From Saccoglossus kowalevskii (taxonomy: Eukaryota > Hemichordata > Enteropneusta > Harrimaniidae), in contig NW_003108084.1 in the NCBI RefSeq assembly GCF_000003605.2, forward strand, positions 279,524-294,482: a stretch of 14,959 nt of DNA. The letters run 5' to 3'. The notes beneath the pieces were generated by a model. The model was given only the letters and a program-made list of their open reading frames with translations, made no database searches and had not been told where the DNA came from. Made by a program: the position numbers and the translations under genes. Positions 1-7,629 of this stretch are shown in pieces; position 1 is the first letter of the stretch; every line of letters starts with the position of its first letter.

Positions 1-665
1 CGTGCCAAATACTTTATAAGATTTATTTTGATGTCTACTAGTAATGGTAGTTCACCTATTTCTGCTCTACAAGCTAGATTTGATGAAAATTTATTCAATC
101 CAAGCATTCTTTTACTAAATTTCAGATGGGTTTTCTCGATTGGTGTAATGTCCCATTTATTATTTTCTTGAATTTCGAAGCCCCATACATCTGATCCATA
201 TAATAGTATTGGTCTTATACATGTTTTGAATAGGTGTAACATTGTTTTGCAGTCAGTTTCTTTTGGCACAGAAGTCATCATTGCATATAAAGCTCTTGTG
301 GCTTTGTCTGCCAAATTATTTCTTGTGTCGCTGAATTTACCATTCGACTGTAATGATACCCCAAGGTAGTTGTATGAAAATACACAACTAATATTTTGAC
401 CTTGATATGTAAATTTTTCAGTATTTCTCAAGTATCCTCTTTTAAATATTACAATTTTACTTTTTGACATATTCACTTGGAGTTTCCAATTTTGGCAATA
501 TTTCTCCAAATTATTGATTGATCTCTGTAGACCTTTATTTGTTTCTGATATTAAAACTAGATCATCTGCATAAAACAGTGAGCTAATTTTGATGTTATTA
601 AGTTGAACTTGATCTTTGTCATTGTTTTGTATTGGACTATTTAAGTCATTGACGTATAGAGTATA
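1..665 (-). mobile_element. 5'-truncated LINE (non-LTR retrotransposon) reverse transcriptase fragment
   Basis: The minus strand is one open frame from about 737 down to the window edge, and it continues off the left side. It contains the RT palm-domain catalytic motif FYADDL (YADD at 561-572). LYVNDLNS lies upstream, and downstream come SYNYLGV, a region resembling LLYGSDVWG (near 180-215) and GELPLL (near 40-60), all in the order usual for the second half of a LINE ORF2. The RT would copy element RNA at a nicked genomic target. The expected block just before xLYxNDL (the RQGxxLSPxLF type) is missing, so homology ends near 660-670, which fits 5' truncation at insertion. No stop interrupts the fragment, suggesting a fairly young insertion. 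The clade (CR1, L2 or Jockey-like) cannot be decided by eye. The strand is the same as that of the receptor gene. Confidence 0.88.
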
Positions 666-1190
666 TACATATATATGATTGCTATTAATCAGTATAGTGG
701 ATGAAGAACGTTGGTTTGGAAGAGAGTGGTGTTTACATCATTGCGGGATTGCAATGTGGGATAGTTGCATCCTCAGCTAAATCAGCCACTAAAATGTGTA
801 CCAAATAAAGATAAATTTCCTATTGTCCATTTTTTGAAAAAAAATCCATATTTACTCTATTCCAGTACAGGTTTTAGGTTCACATAAACAAGACAGGCTT
901 TGCTATAATGTTGTATCAGCGTGATTTCAATTTGGGTTTGCATAGCTTCACTTCACTGTCGCTACGGCAACACTATAAAACTGCACGTTTTGTAATCCAA
1001 TCCAATTCACAAGTTTTATTGGTGACATTTGAAGATATAAGTATTTTATTGTGTGTGTATTTCAGGAAAACTAGATGAAATTAACCCTACACACTGTACA
1101 CAATAATGCTACACATCACATTGAAAACGCAACTTGAACTCTGACCCCTTGTGATTTGGATATTTGTACTGATTTCTGTTATGAATTTAA
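666..1190. other. No gene recognised; AT-rich flanking DNA
   Basis: I see no exon-like frame with splice sites, no TIR and no tandem array here. The minus-strand LINE frame stays open by chance to about 737, but that part does not resemble LINE protein. A short GTGTGTGT run and a TTTCAG acceptor-like string occur near 1050-1066 without an exon I can defend. Confidence 0.5.
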
Positions 1191-1310
1191 TATTATAATT
1201 ATACATCTGTCACCATAACGCTATAAGTTACAGCATGCCGATATTTGCAGTATCATATTAGGAAACGTGAATTCCAAATATGGAACAAATACATGTGTAA
1301 CTCTGCCCTC
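1191..1310 (+). repeat. Dispersed repeat, copy A (related to 2585-2735)
   Basis: This stretch shares ordered blocks with 2585-2735: TTATACATCTGTCACC, then TAACGC(T/C)ATAAGTTA, later ATTAGGAAA and AATTCCAAATATGGAA, and a GTGTAA block. Copy B carries about 25 extra bases in the middle (AATTTTGCGGCATTTTACGG region). Similarity is limited to non-coding sequence, so this is probably an old interspersed element whose full extent is unknown. Confidence 0.6.
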
Positions 1311-1315
1311 AGTGT

Positions 1316-1597
1316 TTGCCGAACCCCACACAAAGAAGTTCGCTGAATCTAAACGTTTTGGATTTCGGCATTCCCATGATGTATTCCTGGGAGGAAAAGA
1401 TGTATAATAATGAGGTTATTATGAGGATACTTCAAAGTATGCGCAAAGACAGTACAGCGGGAGTATCGGCCGACGTGCAGCGGAGGTCGATGCAAGGCGT
1501 ACTGTCTGATATTATTGCAAAATTATGCAAGACAGAGATAAGACAGAGAAACACAAACTTTGCAGAAAAAACGATGACAACCGTGTCTGTCTGGTAA
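1316..1597 (+). other. Unclassified short open frame, coding status doubtful
   Basis: A 93-codon frame begins at a TTG. Its first ATG is at 1376, leaving about 74 codons from MMYSWEEK to the stop at 1597. I recognise no domain, signal peptide or membrane segment. The predicted product is polar and charged, with several Lys/Arg and Met residues. The segment looks less AT-rich than its surroundings, which is the main reason to list it. It has no clear promoter, no supporting splice sites and no relation to the FN3 gene on the other strand. It could be part of an old mobile element between the two related repeat copies, or chance. Confidence 0.18.
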
Positions 1598-1989
1598 AAG
1601 GTAGGAGCGTCATGGCTGCAGTCTTTCTTTTCATATTTAAGATATTTTTTCTATTGCGTCAAGTCTCTTAAAAAATACGTAGTTATTACCGTTATTTGAT
1701 TACAAGTTTGGGTATCAATACAAGTTTGGAGATCGAAGACGAATTACACTTTCTTTTAGTTTGCCCACGATATCAAACAGATAGAAATGATTTTATTTCC
1801 AATATTTTATTCCCCAAAGAAATCATTACCAACCTGCAAAAATTCACATATTTAATGAAAAGTAATGACAGAAATATAATAAAACTTTTAGGGGAATTTT
1901 TACATTAATCATTTATTTTAAGAAATGAGCTTTTTTTGGATATAATACCTTGACTCTTTTTTTCTATTTTTTACGTTATCGTACTTTGA

Positions 1990-2012
1990 TTTTTTTTTTT
2001 TTTTTTTTTTTT
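1990..2012 (+). repeat. Poly(T) run, 23 nt
   Basis: An uninterrupted T homopolymer within the LINE 3' UTR. Its length is likely variable and prone to sequencing error. Confidence 0.95.
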
Positions 2013-2075
2013 AATCACTTATATATTTATTGCTGTAAACCAATAGAACATTTGTAATTCTAAGGATGCAATAAA

Positions 2076-2076
<1 letters not shown>

Positions 2077-2119
<43 letters not shown>
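2077..2119 (+). repeat. (TTA/ATT)n microsatellite, LINE tail
   Basis: About 14 perfect trinucleotide units immediately downstream of AATAAAG, marking the 3' end of the LINE copy. Confidence 0.95.
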
Positions 2120-2120
<1 letters not shown>

Positions 2121-2584
2121 CAACGGGATAAAGGGCAAGCTTGTAAAGAATGGTACACACAAGCCATGGGAAAATATAAACAAAAGAGATTATTTACATA
2201 TATGAAAAAAATAAGATACATGGTCAGTATGAATAATTTTGGGCAGGTCAACCAAATTTTTTTGTGTTCTCCTTCCTTACTAGAAATTACAAAATTTTTG
2301 TTGTTAAATTTTGCAATAACTTGATCAAATTTTTTATTGATGTTAACCATATGCACAAAAAAAAAGAAAAAAAAAAAAAAAGAAAGTGCACAACCATCAG
2401 TAATTATTGTGTTAATAAACAGAGGTCAACCTGTCAAATGAATTATGTGATTGGCTGAAAATCAGATGTAGATATGACAGCTGGGTTACAATAACAAATA
2501 TGGCTGTACCTACTTCCTACCATTTTGAACTCGACTAAAATACGCTTTCTACTTTATGAAATAAAGTTAATGATTGATAATAAT
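2120..2584. other. No gene recognised; A-rich run at 2357-2385
   Basis: This is AT-rich DNA with no supported exon. An A-rich tract at 2357-2385 with two G interruptions is bracketed by TGCAC (2352-2356) and GTGCA (2386-2390), a 5-bp inverted repeat. A GAAATAAAG string near 2559-2567, followed by T/A-rich short repeats, resembles the AATAAA-plus-tail end of the LINE at 2070 and may be another, badly eroded 3' end. Confidence 0.45.
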
Positions 2585-2735
2585 GCTTATTATTATACAT
2601 CTGTCACCGTAACGCCATAAGTTAAAGCGCGCCGTAATTTTGCGGCATTTTACGGGGTATTTTCATCCTACCACATTAGGAAATGCAAATTCCAAATATG
2701 GAATGATTAAGCGTGTAAGCGTCCTCTAATAATAA
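2585..2735 (+). repeat. Dispersed repeat, copy B (related to 1191-1310)
   Basis: Second copy of the 1191-1310 sequence with the same block order and direction: TTATACATCTGTCACCG, TAACGCCATAAGTTA, ATTAGGAAATG, AATTCCAAATATGGAA. It contains an extra CpG-bearing segment around 2625-2660. The LINE 3' end and the unclassified ORF lie between the copies. Confidence 0.6.
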
Positions 2736-2939
2736 CAAGTCATTGATAATGAGACAGTCAATTTTTGAAAGTTCTCTTTGTGTTCGTCATATTAAAGTGG
2801 AGGGGTTGTTGCGAGCGTGTCCTTGAAATTGAGTCCCAGATTGTTTATTTACATCAAACACGTGTTGTGTGACAACCCATCCGGTTTAAGACATAGCAAA
2901 GAAAAACATAGATCACAAGTGAAAGCATGTCCAAGTTAT

Positions 2940-3489
2940 CACATTTTAAACAAACAAGATGGCCGCCAGTCGGCCATATTTGATCAAATTGCAAATTGAT
3001 TTTACATGTACATGTATCCATTTATGACATGCTAAATATCAATGAAAGTAATACATGGATGACAGAGATATAGTAATATGGCCAAAAATAAAAACAGCCG
3101 TTATTCGGCCATCTTTGATCTGATTATGAAACAAAGTGAAATGCATGATGTATGTGCCAAATACGAATGAAAATGGTACATAAATCTTGGAAATATAGTA
3201 ATAAGGCCAGAAAGTCAGATGGCTGTCAATCGGCCATCCTTGATCCGATTTTGAAACAAATTGTCATGGACATGTATCCTAGCATGTATAAAGTATATGC
3301 CAAATTTGAATGAAAACTGAAAAAGCATGTCCAAGATACCATATTTTCAAAAAACAAGATGCCTGACAGTCGGCCATCTTTGATCCAATTGCAAAAGAAA
3401 TTGTCATGGATATGTATCCTAACATGTATAAAATATATGCCAAATTTGAATGAAAACTGAAAAAGCATGTCAAAAATACAACATTTTCA
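2940..3489 (+). repeat. Degenerate tandem array, unit about 125-140 bp, with ATGGC...GCCAT hairpin
   Basis: Four decayed units start near 2951, 3091, 3213 and 3351. Each begins with AAACAAGATGGCTGCCAGTC-like sequence followed by CGGCCATCTTTGATC. It then runs through a GACATGTATCCTA block, a TATGCCAAATTTGAATGAAA block and AAAAGCATGTCCAAGATACC. The head of the unit is a dyad; in the first unit it is perfect (ATGGCCG 2959-2965, loop CCAGT, CGGCCAT 2971-2977). Related single units recur at 3960, 10285, 10418, 10642 and 11112, so this is an interspersed family with an internal array. No coding frame is conserved between units. Confidence 0.8.
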
Positions 3490-3959
3490 AACAAGCAGTC
3501 TAACGGCTGAGATAGCTCCGCTGTTAGCAAAGCACATTTCAATGAAAGAACAGAAGATATCATTAGAAAATGGACAATATGTATAGTATCAAAGCAATGG
3601 GACTTGCTGTTTTCAACAAGAATTTAAAAATATCACTTTTCACCAAAAATGACAAAAAAAAATCATCAAAATTACATAATTGAAGATATCACCACAAAAT
3701 TAACAAATCTGAAAGTCGTCCACATGTAGTATCTATATATGTAATATCAAAGCAATTGGACTTGTGGTTTTTAACAAGAAGTCGAAAATATCACTCTTTA
3801 CCAAAAATTACAAAAATATTCACTAAAATTAGAGAATTAAAGATACAAAATGAACAAATCTGAGAGGTCCACATGTAGTACCTATATATGTAATATCAAA
3901 GCAATTGACAATCACTCATATGATAAGCTCCGCTTGACAAAGTCGACAGCGGAGCTAAA
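3490..3959 (+). repeat. Second degenerate tandem array, unit about 150-158 bp
   Basis: Three copies of (A/G)TATCAAAGCAAT(G/T)G start at 3585, 3743 and 3892. They are followed by GACTTG(C/T)(T/G)GTTTT, an AACAAGAA block, AAAATATCAC, a CACCAAAAAT block and a CACATGTAGTA block. A related stretch lies at 11390-11560, also introduced by ACAAGCAGTCT as at 3490. The array ends in a perfect inverted repeat, AGCTCCGCT (3926-3934) and AGCGGAGCT (3948-3956), with a 13-nt loop. A related imperfect dyad is at 3496-3525. Confidence 0.75.
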
Positions 3960-4160
3960 AACAAGATGGCTGCCAGTCAGCCATTTTGAATCAAATCGCT
4001 CAACCACTGCATGTGCATATGTCCCACATAAAGTACGAGGCACATGCAAATTATAAACAGAATCGTTCCAAAGGATTCTGAAATATGACTCTGGAAAGAC
4101 GAACGAAGACCGAATTATAAGTCCCCGTTTTCGGACTTTGTCTGAACGGGACTAAAACCT
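3960..4160 (+). repeat. Tail module of the composite repeat with terminal hairpin
   Basis: This starts with another ATGGCTGCCAGTC-GCCAT head (3966 onward), then a GCATGTGCATATGTCCCA block, GAGGCACATGCAAA, a TTCTGAAATATGACTC block and AGACGAACGAAGACCGAATT. The same order recurs at 10418-10580. Two stems are visible: CAGAATC (4060-4066) pairs with GATTCTG (4074-4080), and GTCCCCGTT (4121-4129) pairs with AACGGGACT (4145-4153) with one bulge. CTAA follows the last stem. A 3' hairpin next to CTRR is a Helitron trait, but the 5' TC end was not found, so that class is only a possibility. Confidence 0.65.
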
Positions 4161-4489
4161 AACATGGCTGCCACCAGAGTTTGACCGGAATCCACAGCTG
4201 TATTGTCTTTGTGCATACTATTAGCTATCTTTGTAATAACCTCATATTAATGTATTTCCCCACATTTCAGTGCAGCATTTTGCCTATTTTTATGGGTTTT
4301 TTTGATAATTTTTTTGATAATTTTGGACTAAACAGATATAATTTCCTATTGGCTATATGCCTTGATCAATTTTAGTAAAAATGTCAAAAAAATTATATGG
4401 GTTTCATTATGTAAATGGTAACAAATGTTGACTGATGATCAAAAGGTTAAAGGTCAAAAGGTTAATAAACATTTGTTATTTATACTCAC
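4161..4489. other. Intron sequence downstream of the last recognised exon
   Basis: On the minus strand this follows the donor at 4489 and should be intron leading to the missing fifth FN3 domain. A direct duplication of AAAAGGTTAA / AAAAGGTTAAT occurs at 4441-4466. Nothing exon-like was found between here and 673. Confidence 0.5.
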
Positions 4490-4617
4490 TGTCCTGCGGT
4501 GTATCCACGGATTCATCCAAACTAAACCGACTTTCAGTCGTCGGTGTGTGTGCCTTAATAGCGATCAAATAACGAGTAAAAGGCTTCAACGAATTCAATA
4601 CATACTGCCTTAAATTG
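4490..4617 (-). CDS. Exon: second half of FN3 domain, protogenin/IGDCC-like receptor
   Basis: In transcript order this is the sixth exon, 128 bp, entering in phase 2 and leaving in phase 1. The acceptor reads TTATAG|C on the minus strand and the donor reads ACA|GTGAGT. The single leading C joins the AG ending the previous exon to make Ser, so the frame runs through. The translation begins NLRQYVLNSLKPFTRYLIAI, which has the FN3 strand E/F signature YxLxxLxPxTxY with the conserved Tyr, then AHT and a strand G ending near DTPQD. It completes the FN3 domain started in 4758-4953. A 140-bp intron separates the two halves, the shortest in the gene. The role is extracellular; no catalytic function is expected. 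Confidence 0.85.
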
Positions 4618-4757
4618 CTATAACATGAAGAAGAAAAGATATCGTGAAATACGATTCGATACAGATAGGCATACTTAATTCACATGTGTGATTACAAGAA
4701 ACAGGATTATTTTCGTAAAGAAAGACAAACAAAATAATCGTAAATATTAAAACCTAC

Positions 4758-4953
4758 CTAGTCTCTCTTCGCACCATGGTGGCATTAGCTGTATACAAGG
4801 GTGTCACACGAAGAGTATAGCACACAATGGTTAACATCGTCTGTGGCTTATCCCATGATAAATAAATGGCAGTAGAGTTCAATGGCACTATATTATTAAT
4901 ATTAGGATATGGTGGTACTGGCAGGATCTTATCTACTGGCCCTTCACTAAGAT
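4758..4953 (-). CDS. Exon: linker and first half of FN3 domain, protogenin/IGDCC-like receptor
   Basis: Fifth exon, 196 bp, phase 1 in and phase 2 out. The acceptor is AATTTCAG|AT and the donor AG|GTAGGT. The previous exon's last G plus AT makes Asp, giving the linker DLSEGPVDKILPVPPYPNI. Then comes FN3 strand A/B with LNSTAIYLSWDKP (conserved Trp) and strand C YTLRVTP. Two N-glycosylation sequons are visible (NST, NAT). A proline-rich linker before a domain whose strand C reads YTxRxxP is what I associate with the fourth FN3 domain of protogenin; that is recall of the family, not an alignment. The internal split of this domain by a phase-2 intron is common for FN3 modules. Confidence 0.88.
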
Positions 4954-5425
4954 CTGAAATTTAATAAGAGAGTCACTTTTGGGAATCGTCATCAATAATA
5001 AAATTCCCGCTGTTGAAAAGATATCAGTTTTTACTGTTACTGTTTTACATAGTTTATGCTTGTGTTTTGTACTGTTACATCTACTTTTCAGTTTTTCATT
5101 TTTCAATATTGTGTTGGGTGAAATACGGATAGAATTTAATTGGTGAATTCATTTACATTAGATAATGTACCCACAGTCAGCTGGCGCACACGTGATGATA
5201 AAATAAATACGATATTACTATATGAGGGCCGCCTATTTGAATGATGCATAAAACTATATAAGAGACAAGTTGTGAAACGCGTTTTTCAAACCCCATTTGA
5301 TGGTATTTGGATATATGAATCACGAGATATTCAATGATTCAGCATTAATATATACGTTTACATGAATGTTTTTTCTGGTTCATATGGTTCTATTTTTGGT
5401 TGAAACTACCTGTCTTATTAGAATA
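4954..5425. other. Intron sequence, no feature recognised
   Basis: This is the 5' part, in plus coordinates, of the 1084-bp intron between exons 4758-4953 and 6038-6124. It is AT-rich with no repeat of note and no further exon. Confidence 0.5.
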
Positions 5426-5823
5426 AGGCCAACAACAAATTGTTATGTTGCCCTCAGTGACGACCGAAAAATATTTTTTTTTTTAATAGGCCCAAAATTA
5501 CAAGCTAACCATTTCAAGCAGTAAAATAGTGTTTCCTCCAAAAATTAACGATCCTAGACCGTTGTTGGATCCCCAGGGTCCCGAGGGGATAAGTGGCGAC
5601 TTTGAACCTCGAGTTGATCTGTATTTAATTACGAAAGACTGAAAGAAACACTTTGATTTTTGTGTTTAATATCTAGCATGCGTTTGATTGAATCCCATAT
5701 CCCTCAGCTATTAACGATACCCTTAGTTTTCACAAGTTAAAAAAAAAAGAAAAAAAGACTGACCGACCGAATCAATTTTTAATTTCCTGACTTGAGGGCA
5801 ACATAAGTTTTTTTTTTTGGCCT
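5426..5823. mobile_element. 398-bp non-autonomous TIR element
   Basis: The left end reads AGGCCAACAACAAATTGTTA then TGTTGCCCTCA (5426-5456). The right end, on the opposite strand, reads AGGCCAAAAAAAAAAACTTA then TGTTGCCCTCA (5823-5793). These are about 31-bp terminal inverted repeats with differences only in the A-rich middle. The interior has no coding frame, so a transposase must come from elsewhere. It carries GACCG motifs just inside each TIR and the motif GGATCCCCAGGGTCCCGAGG near 5569. A clear target-site duplication is not visible, so the superfamily is open. It sits in a receptor intron. Confidence 0.72.
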
Positions 5824-6037
5824 AATGTAAAGGTGAACAACAACTTAGGGAAGACAGAATTATTATGGCATGTTGGATTCTAATCAAATTTCTTACACAC
5901 ACCCTTGGGAATTTCAAAAACCTTTTTTTTACAATAACAATTCATAAAGTCTCTTTATTTTTGTCAAATACTCAACTATAAAAAGTCACACCACTTGTTC
6001 CCATGACAATCAAATATACCCATATTAGTATACTTAC

Positions 6038-6124
6038 CGGAAGTTTCAACGTAACCAGTTGCATCCCTACCATCGCCAATCTGATTGTAAGCAAGCAATT
6101 CTACAAAATATCTGGTTGAGGGCG
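6038..6124 (-). CDS. Exon: second half of FN3 domain, protogenin/IGDCC-like receptor
   Basis: Fourth exon, 87 bp, phase 1 to phase 1, acceptor GTTGTAG|CG and donor CCG|GTAAGT. With the T carried from the previous exon the junction codon is Ser, and the join reads SGL-S-PSTRYFVELLAYNQIG. This is the textbook FN3 strand F motif (LxPxTxYxVxxxAYNxxGxG), followed by a strand G ending VETS. It completes the domain begun in 8362-8559. The 3' splice region is short of pyrimidines, and a 371-bp CpG-rich element starts only about 57 bp upstream of the acceptor (plus position 6182), so branch point and tract must lie within that gap. Confidence 0.9.
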
Positions 6125-6181
6125 CTACAACGATAATTAAAATATTGATTATTATATAGGCTGCATTATAACAATTTTGTG

Positions 6182-6552
6182 TAATAGGAGATTTTCCGTA
6201 CAATTGCGAGATCTCGCGAGATGTATGAAACACGCGCGTCGAACGTCTGCCACAAAAATCGAACGATTTGATTTTGAACTACAATTTCTTTATTTCGTAA
6301 CTCACATCGACCGGCCGATCTTCGACAGAGGAATATTGCTTCCGAATACCCTTATTTAATCAAAATTGCCTATCATCAAATGTGGACAGTACATTATTAA
6401 GCATGGAAATGTCCCCCAAAATACTTCGCGTTTGTCGAATCCCACGCGATGTTTTACGCCACTACGACGCTATGACCTTTGTTTGTCCTGTTTTTACGTT
6501 TGATTTCACGCATAACGCGTGATTCTCGCAGTGAACGGAAAATGGTCTATTA
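6182..6552 (+). mobile_element. 371-bp CpG-rich MITE-like element, copy 1
   Basis: The ends are imperfect terminal inverted repeats: TAATAGGAGATTTTCCGT on the left, and TAATAGACCATTTTCCGT on the opposite strand at the right. A copy of exactly the same length lies inverted at 13112-13482; by hand I count about 25 differences (about 93% identity). The interior is strikingly rich in CpG (for example ACGCGCGTCGAACG) compared with the surrounding DNA, and it contains the palindrome TCTCGCGAGA at 6212-6221. The flanks suggest a TA (or decayed TTAA) target duplication. No transposase is encoded, and short frames in it are broken by stops. Confidence 0.8.
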
Positions 6553-6785
6553 GGCTCTTTAAAAATGTTGATACTTTTTAAAAAATAATCGCCTACATGT
6601 ATGAGCTAACCACCAGACACCCCCCCCCCCCCCCCGGAAAAGGGCAATTTCTTGCAAAGAATGAACAGATTTGGTCCACAGGGTTTTGAAATCTGAACAT
6701 AAACATGTTAGAGATATGTATTCAGTACATATGCTTGATTATGATGATTCATATATATAAATGTACCAAGATGAGCCAAGTACGG
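6553..6785. repeat. Poly(C) run and fragment of the composite repeat
   Basis: A 16-C homopolymer occupies 6620-6635. The stretch CAAAGAATGAACAGATTTGG... at 6656-6692 matches 10499-10535 of the composite repeat tail (including CACAGGGTTTTGAAAT). It is followed by a CATGTTAGAGATATG block that resembles 10598-10612. This is therefore a detached piece of the same interspersed family. Confidence 0.6.
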
Positions 6786-7041
6786 GTGAAAAGTACAGGT
6801 CGTACTTTTCAGAAAATAGCGAGTACGGGCGATATTTGTAGCGAGTACGGGTGACATTTGTAGCGAGTACGGGTGATATTTGTAGCGAGTACGGGTGGTA
6901 ATTTAGCAAGTACATGGAGGTAATTTTAATAGCGAGAGCGAGTGATAAATTGTAGCCAGTATGGAGGGTGGTGGTAAAATATAGCGAGTACGGGGCGAGG
7001 GTATTGCGGGGTAAAATGTACAGGATTTATACAACAATTAC
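6786..7041 (+). repeat. 22-bp minisatellite block M1 (GCGAGTACGGG type)
   Basis: Consecutive units of about 22 bp, GCGAGTACGGGTGATATTTGTA, run from 6819 to about 6895 and then decay into longer related units (GTAGCCAGTATGGAGGGTGGTG, GCGAGTACGGGGCGAGGG). A perfect 9-bp stem precedes it: GAAAAGTAC 6788-6796, loop AGGTC, GTACTTTTC 6802-6810. The same block recurs at 7625-7814. Confidence 0.85.
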
Positions 7042-7350
7042 GGGTGCAGCAAAACACTCCATTGAGAAATAAAATAGAATCTAACGAACCGAAACTAGTT
7101 CCATCTTACAAAAACTAAATGGGAACGTGAAGCAGCCATGTTTAATTAATTATATATTCACGCAATTTTACCCCTATGACGTAGCAAAACGGACGCCTCG
7201 TAAACAAAAGTGCCCCGTATATAACATTGTTTCACTGTAGTGTACATTTTTGTTGAGTAAGCTAGTGAATCTATGGCATGATTAAAACCTGGGCTTCGAG
7301 GTGTGATCATGTTGAAGACGTAATTGTCTACATGATGACAGCGCTTTTCA
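7042..7350 (+). repeat. Higher-order repeat module A
   Basis: Begins GGGTGCAGCAAAACACTCCA and contains CCGAAACTAGTTCCATCTTA, CACGCAATTTTACC, a TATAACATTGTTTCA block and CTTCGAGGTGTGATCA. It ends ACAGCGCTTTTCA. Module B follows directly with the same start and end, and module C repeats the first half. It is intronic with no supported coding. Confidence 0.85.
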
Positions 7351-7629
7351 GGGTGCAGCAAAACACTCAATTGAGAAAAAAAATAGCAGTGGAACGAACC
7401 GAAATTAGTTCAATCTAACAAACCGAAACTAGTTCCATCTTACAAAAACTAAATGCGGACATGACGCAACAGTGTTCGTAATAACATTTTTGTCTAAATA
7501 TAACATTGTTTCAATGTAGTGAACATTTTTGTTGAGTAAGCTAGTTGAATCTATGGCATGATTAACGCCTCGGCTTCGAGGTGTGATCACGTTGAAGACC
7601 GTAATTGTTTACATGGTGACAGCGCTTTT
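7351..7629 (+). repeat. Higher-order repeat module B
   Basis: A tandem copy of module A with the same opening and the same CTTCGAGGTGTGATCA block and GCGCTTTTCA end. It carries a duplicated AACCGAAA(T/C)TAGTTC motif and lacks the middle part of A (the AATTATATATTCACGC to GTGCCCC stretch). Confidence 0.85.

Larger units (their letters stand above)
1672..2119 (+). mobile_element. LINE 3' terminus: end of ORF2, 3' UTR and (ATT)n tail
   Basis: The frame that ends with TAA at 1906-1908 encodes the typical far C-terminus of a LINE ORF2: IEDELHFLLVCPRY followed by R and a hydrophobic tail ending KLLGEFLH. The His and Cys of HFLLVCP match the last half of the C-terminal zinc-binding motif. The CxxC half upstream is not seen, so the copy begins about there. 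After the stop come a T-rich 3' UTR, a 23-T run (1990-2012), AATAAA at 2070-2075 and a tail of about 14 TTA/ATT units (2077-2119). A simple-repeat tail after AATAAA is the usual mark of a non-LTR insertion. The orientation is opposite to the LINE at 1-665; I cannot tell whether they are one family. Confidence 0.82.

Noticed and set aside
2060-2356. Minus-strand frame with a poly-isoleucine stretch
   Set aside because: The Ile run is the (ATT)n LINE tail read in reverse.
3226-3563. Minus-strand frames with repeated FSFHSNLAY segments
   Set aside because: They are translations of two adjacent units of the tandem array; other units are not open.
3850-4085. tRNA or structured RNA suggested by several stems near 3926-4153
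   Set aside because: Stems belong to dyads of the dispersed repeat; no cloverleaf, A/B box order or CCA-side geometry is visible.
6177-6359. TCTCGCGAGA at 6212-6221 as a promoter of a plus-strand gene
   Set aside because: It lies inside a mobile element, is mutated in the sister copy, and no gene follows on the plus strand.
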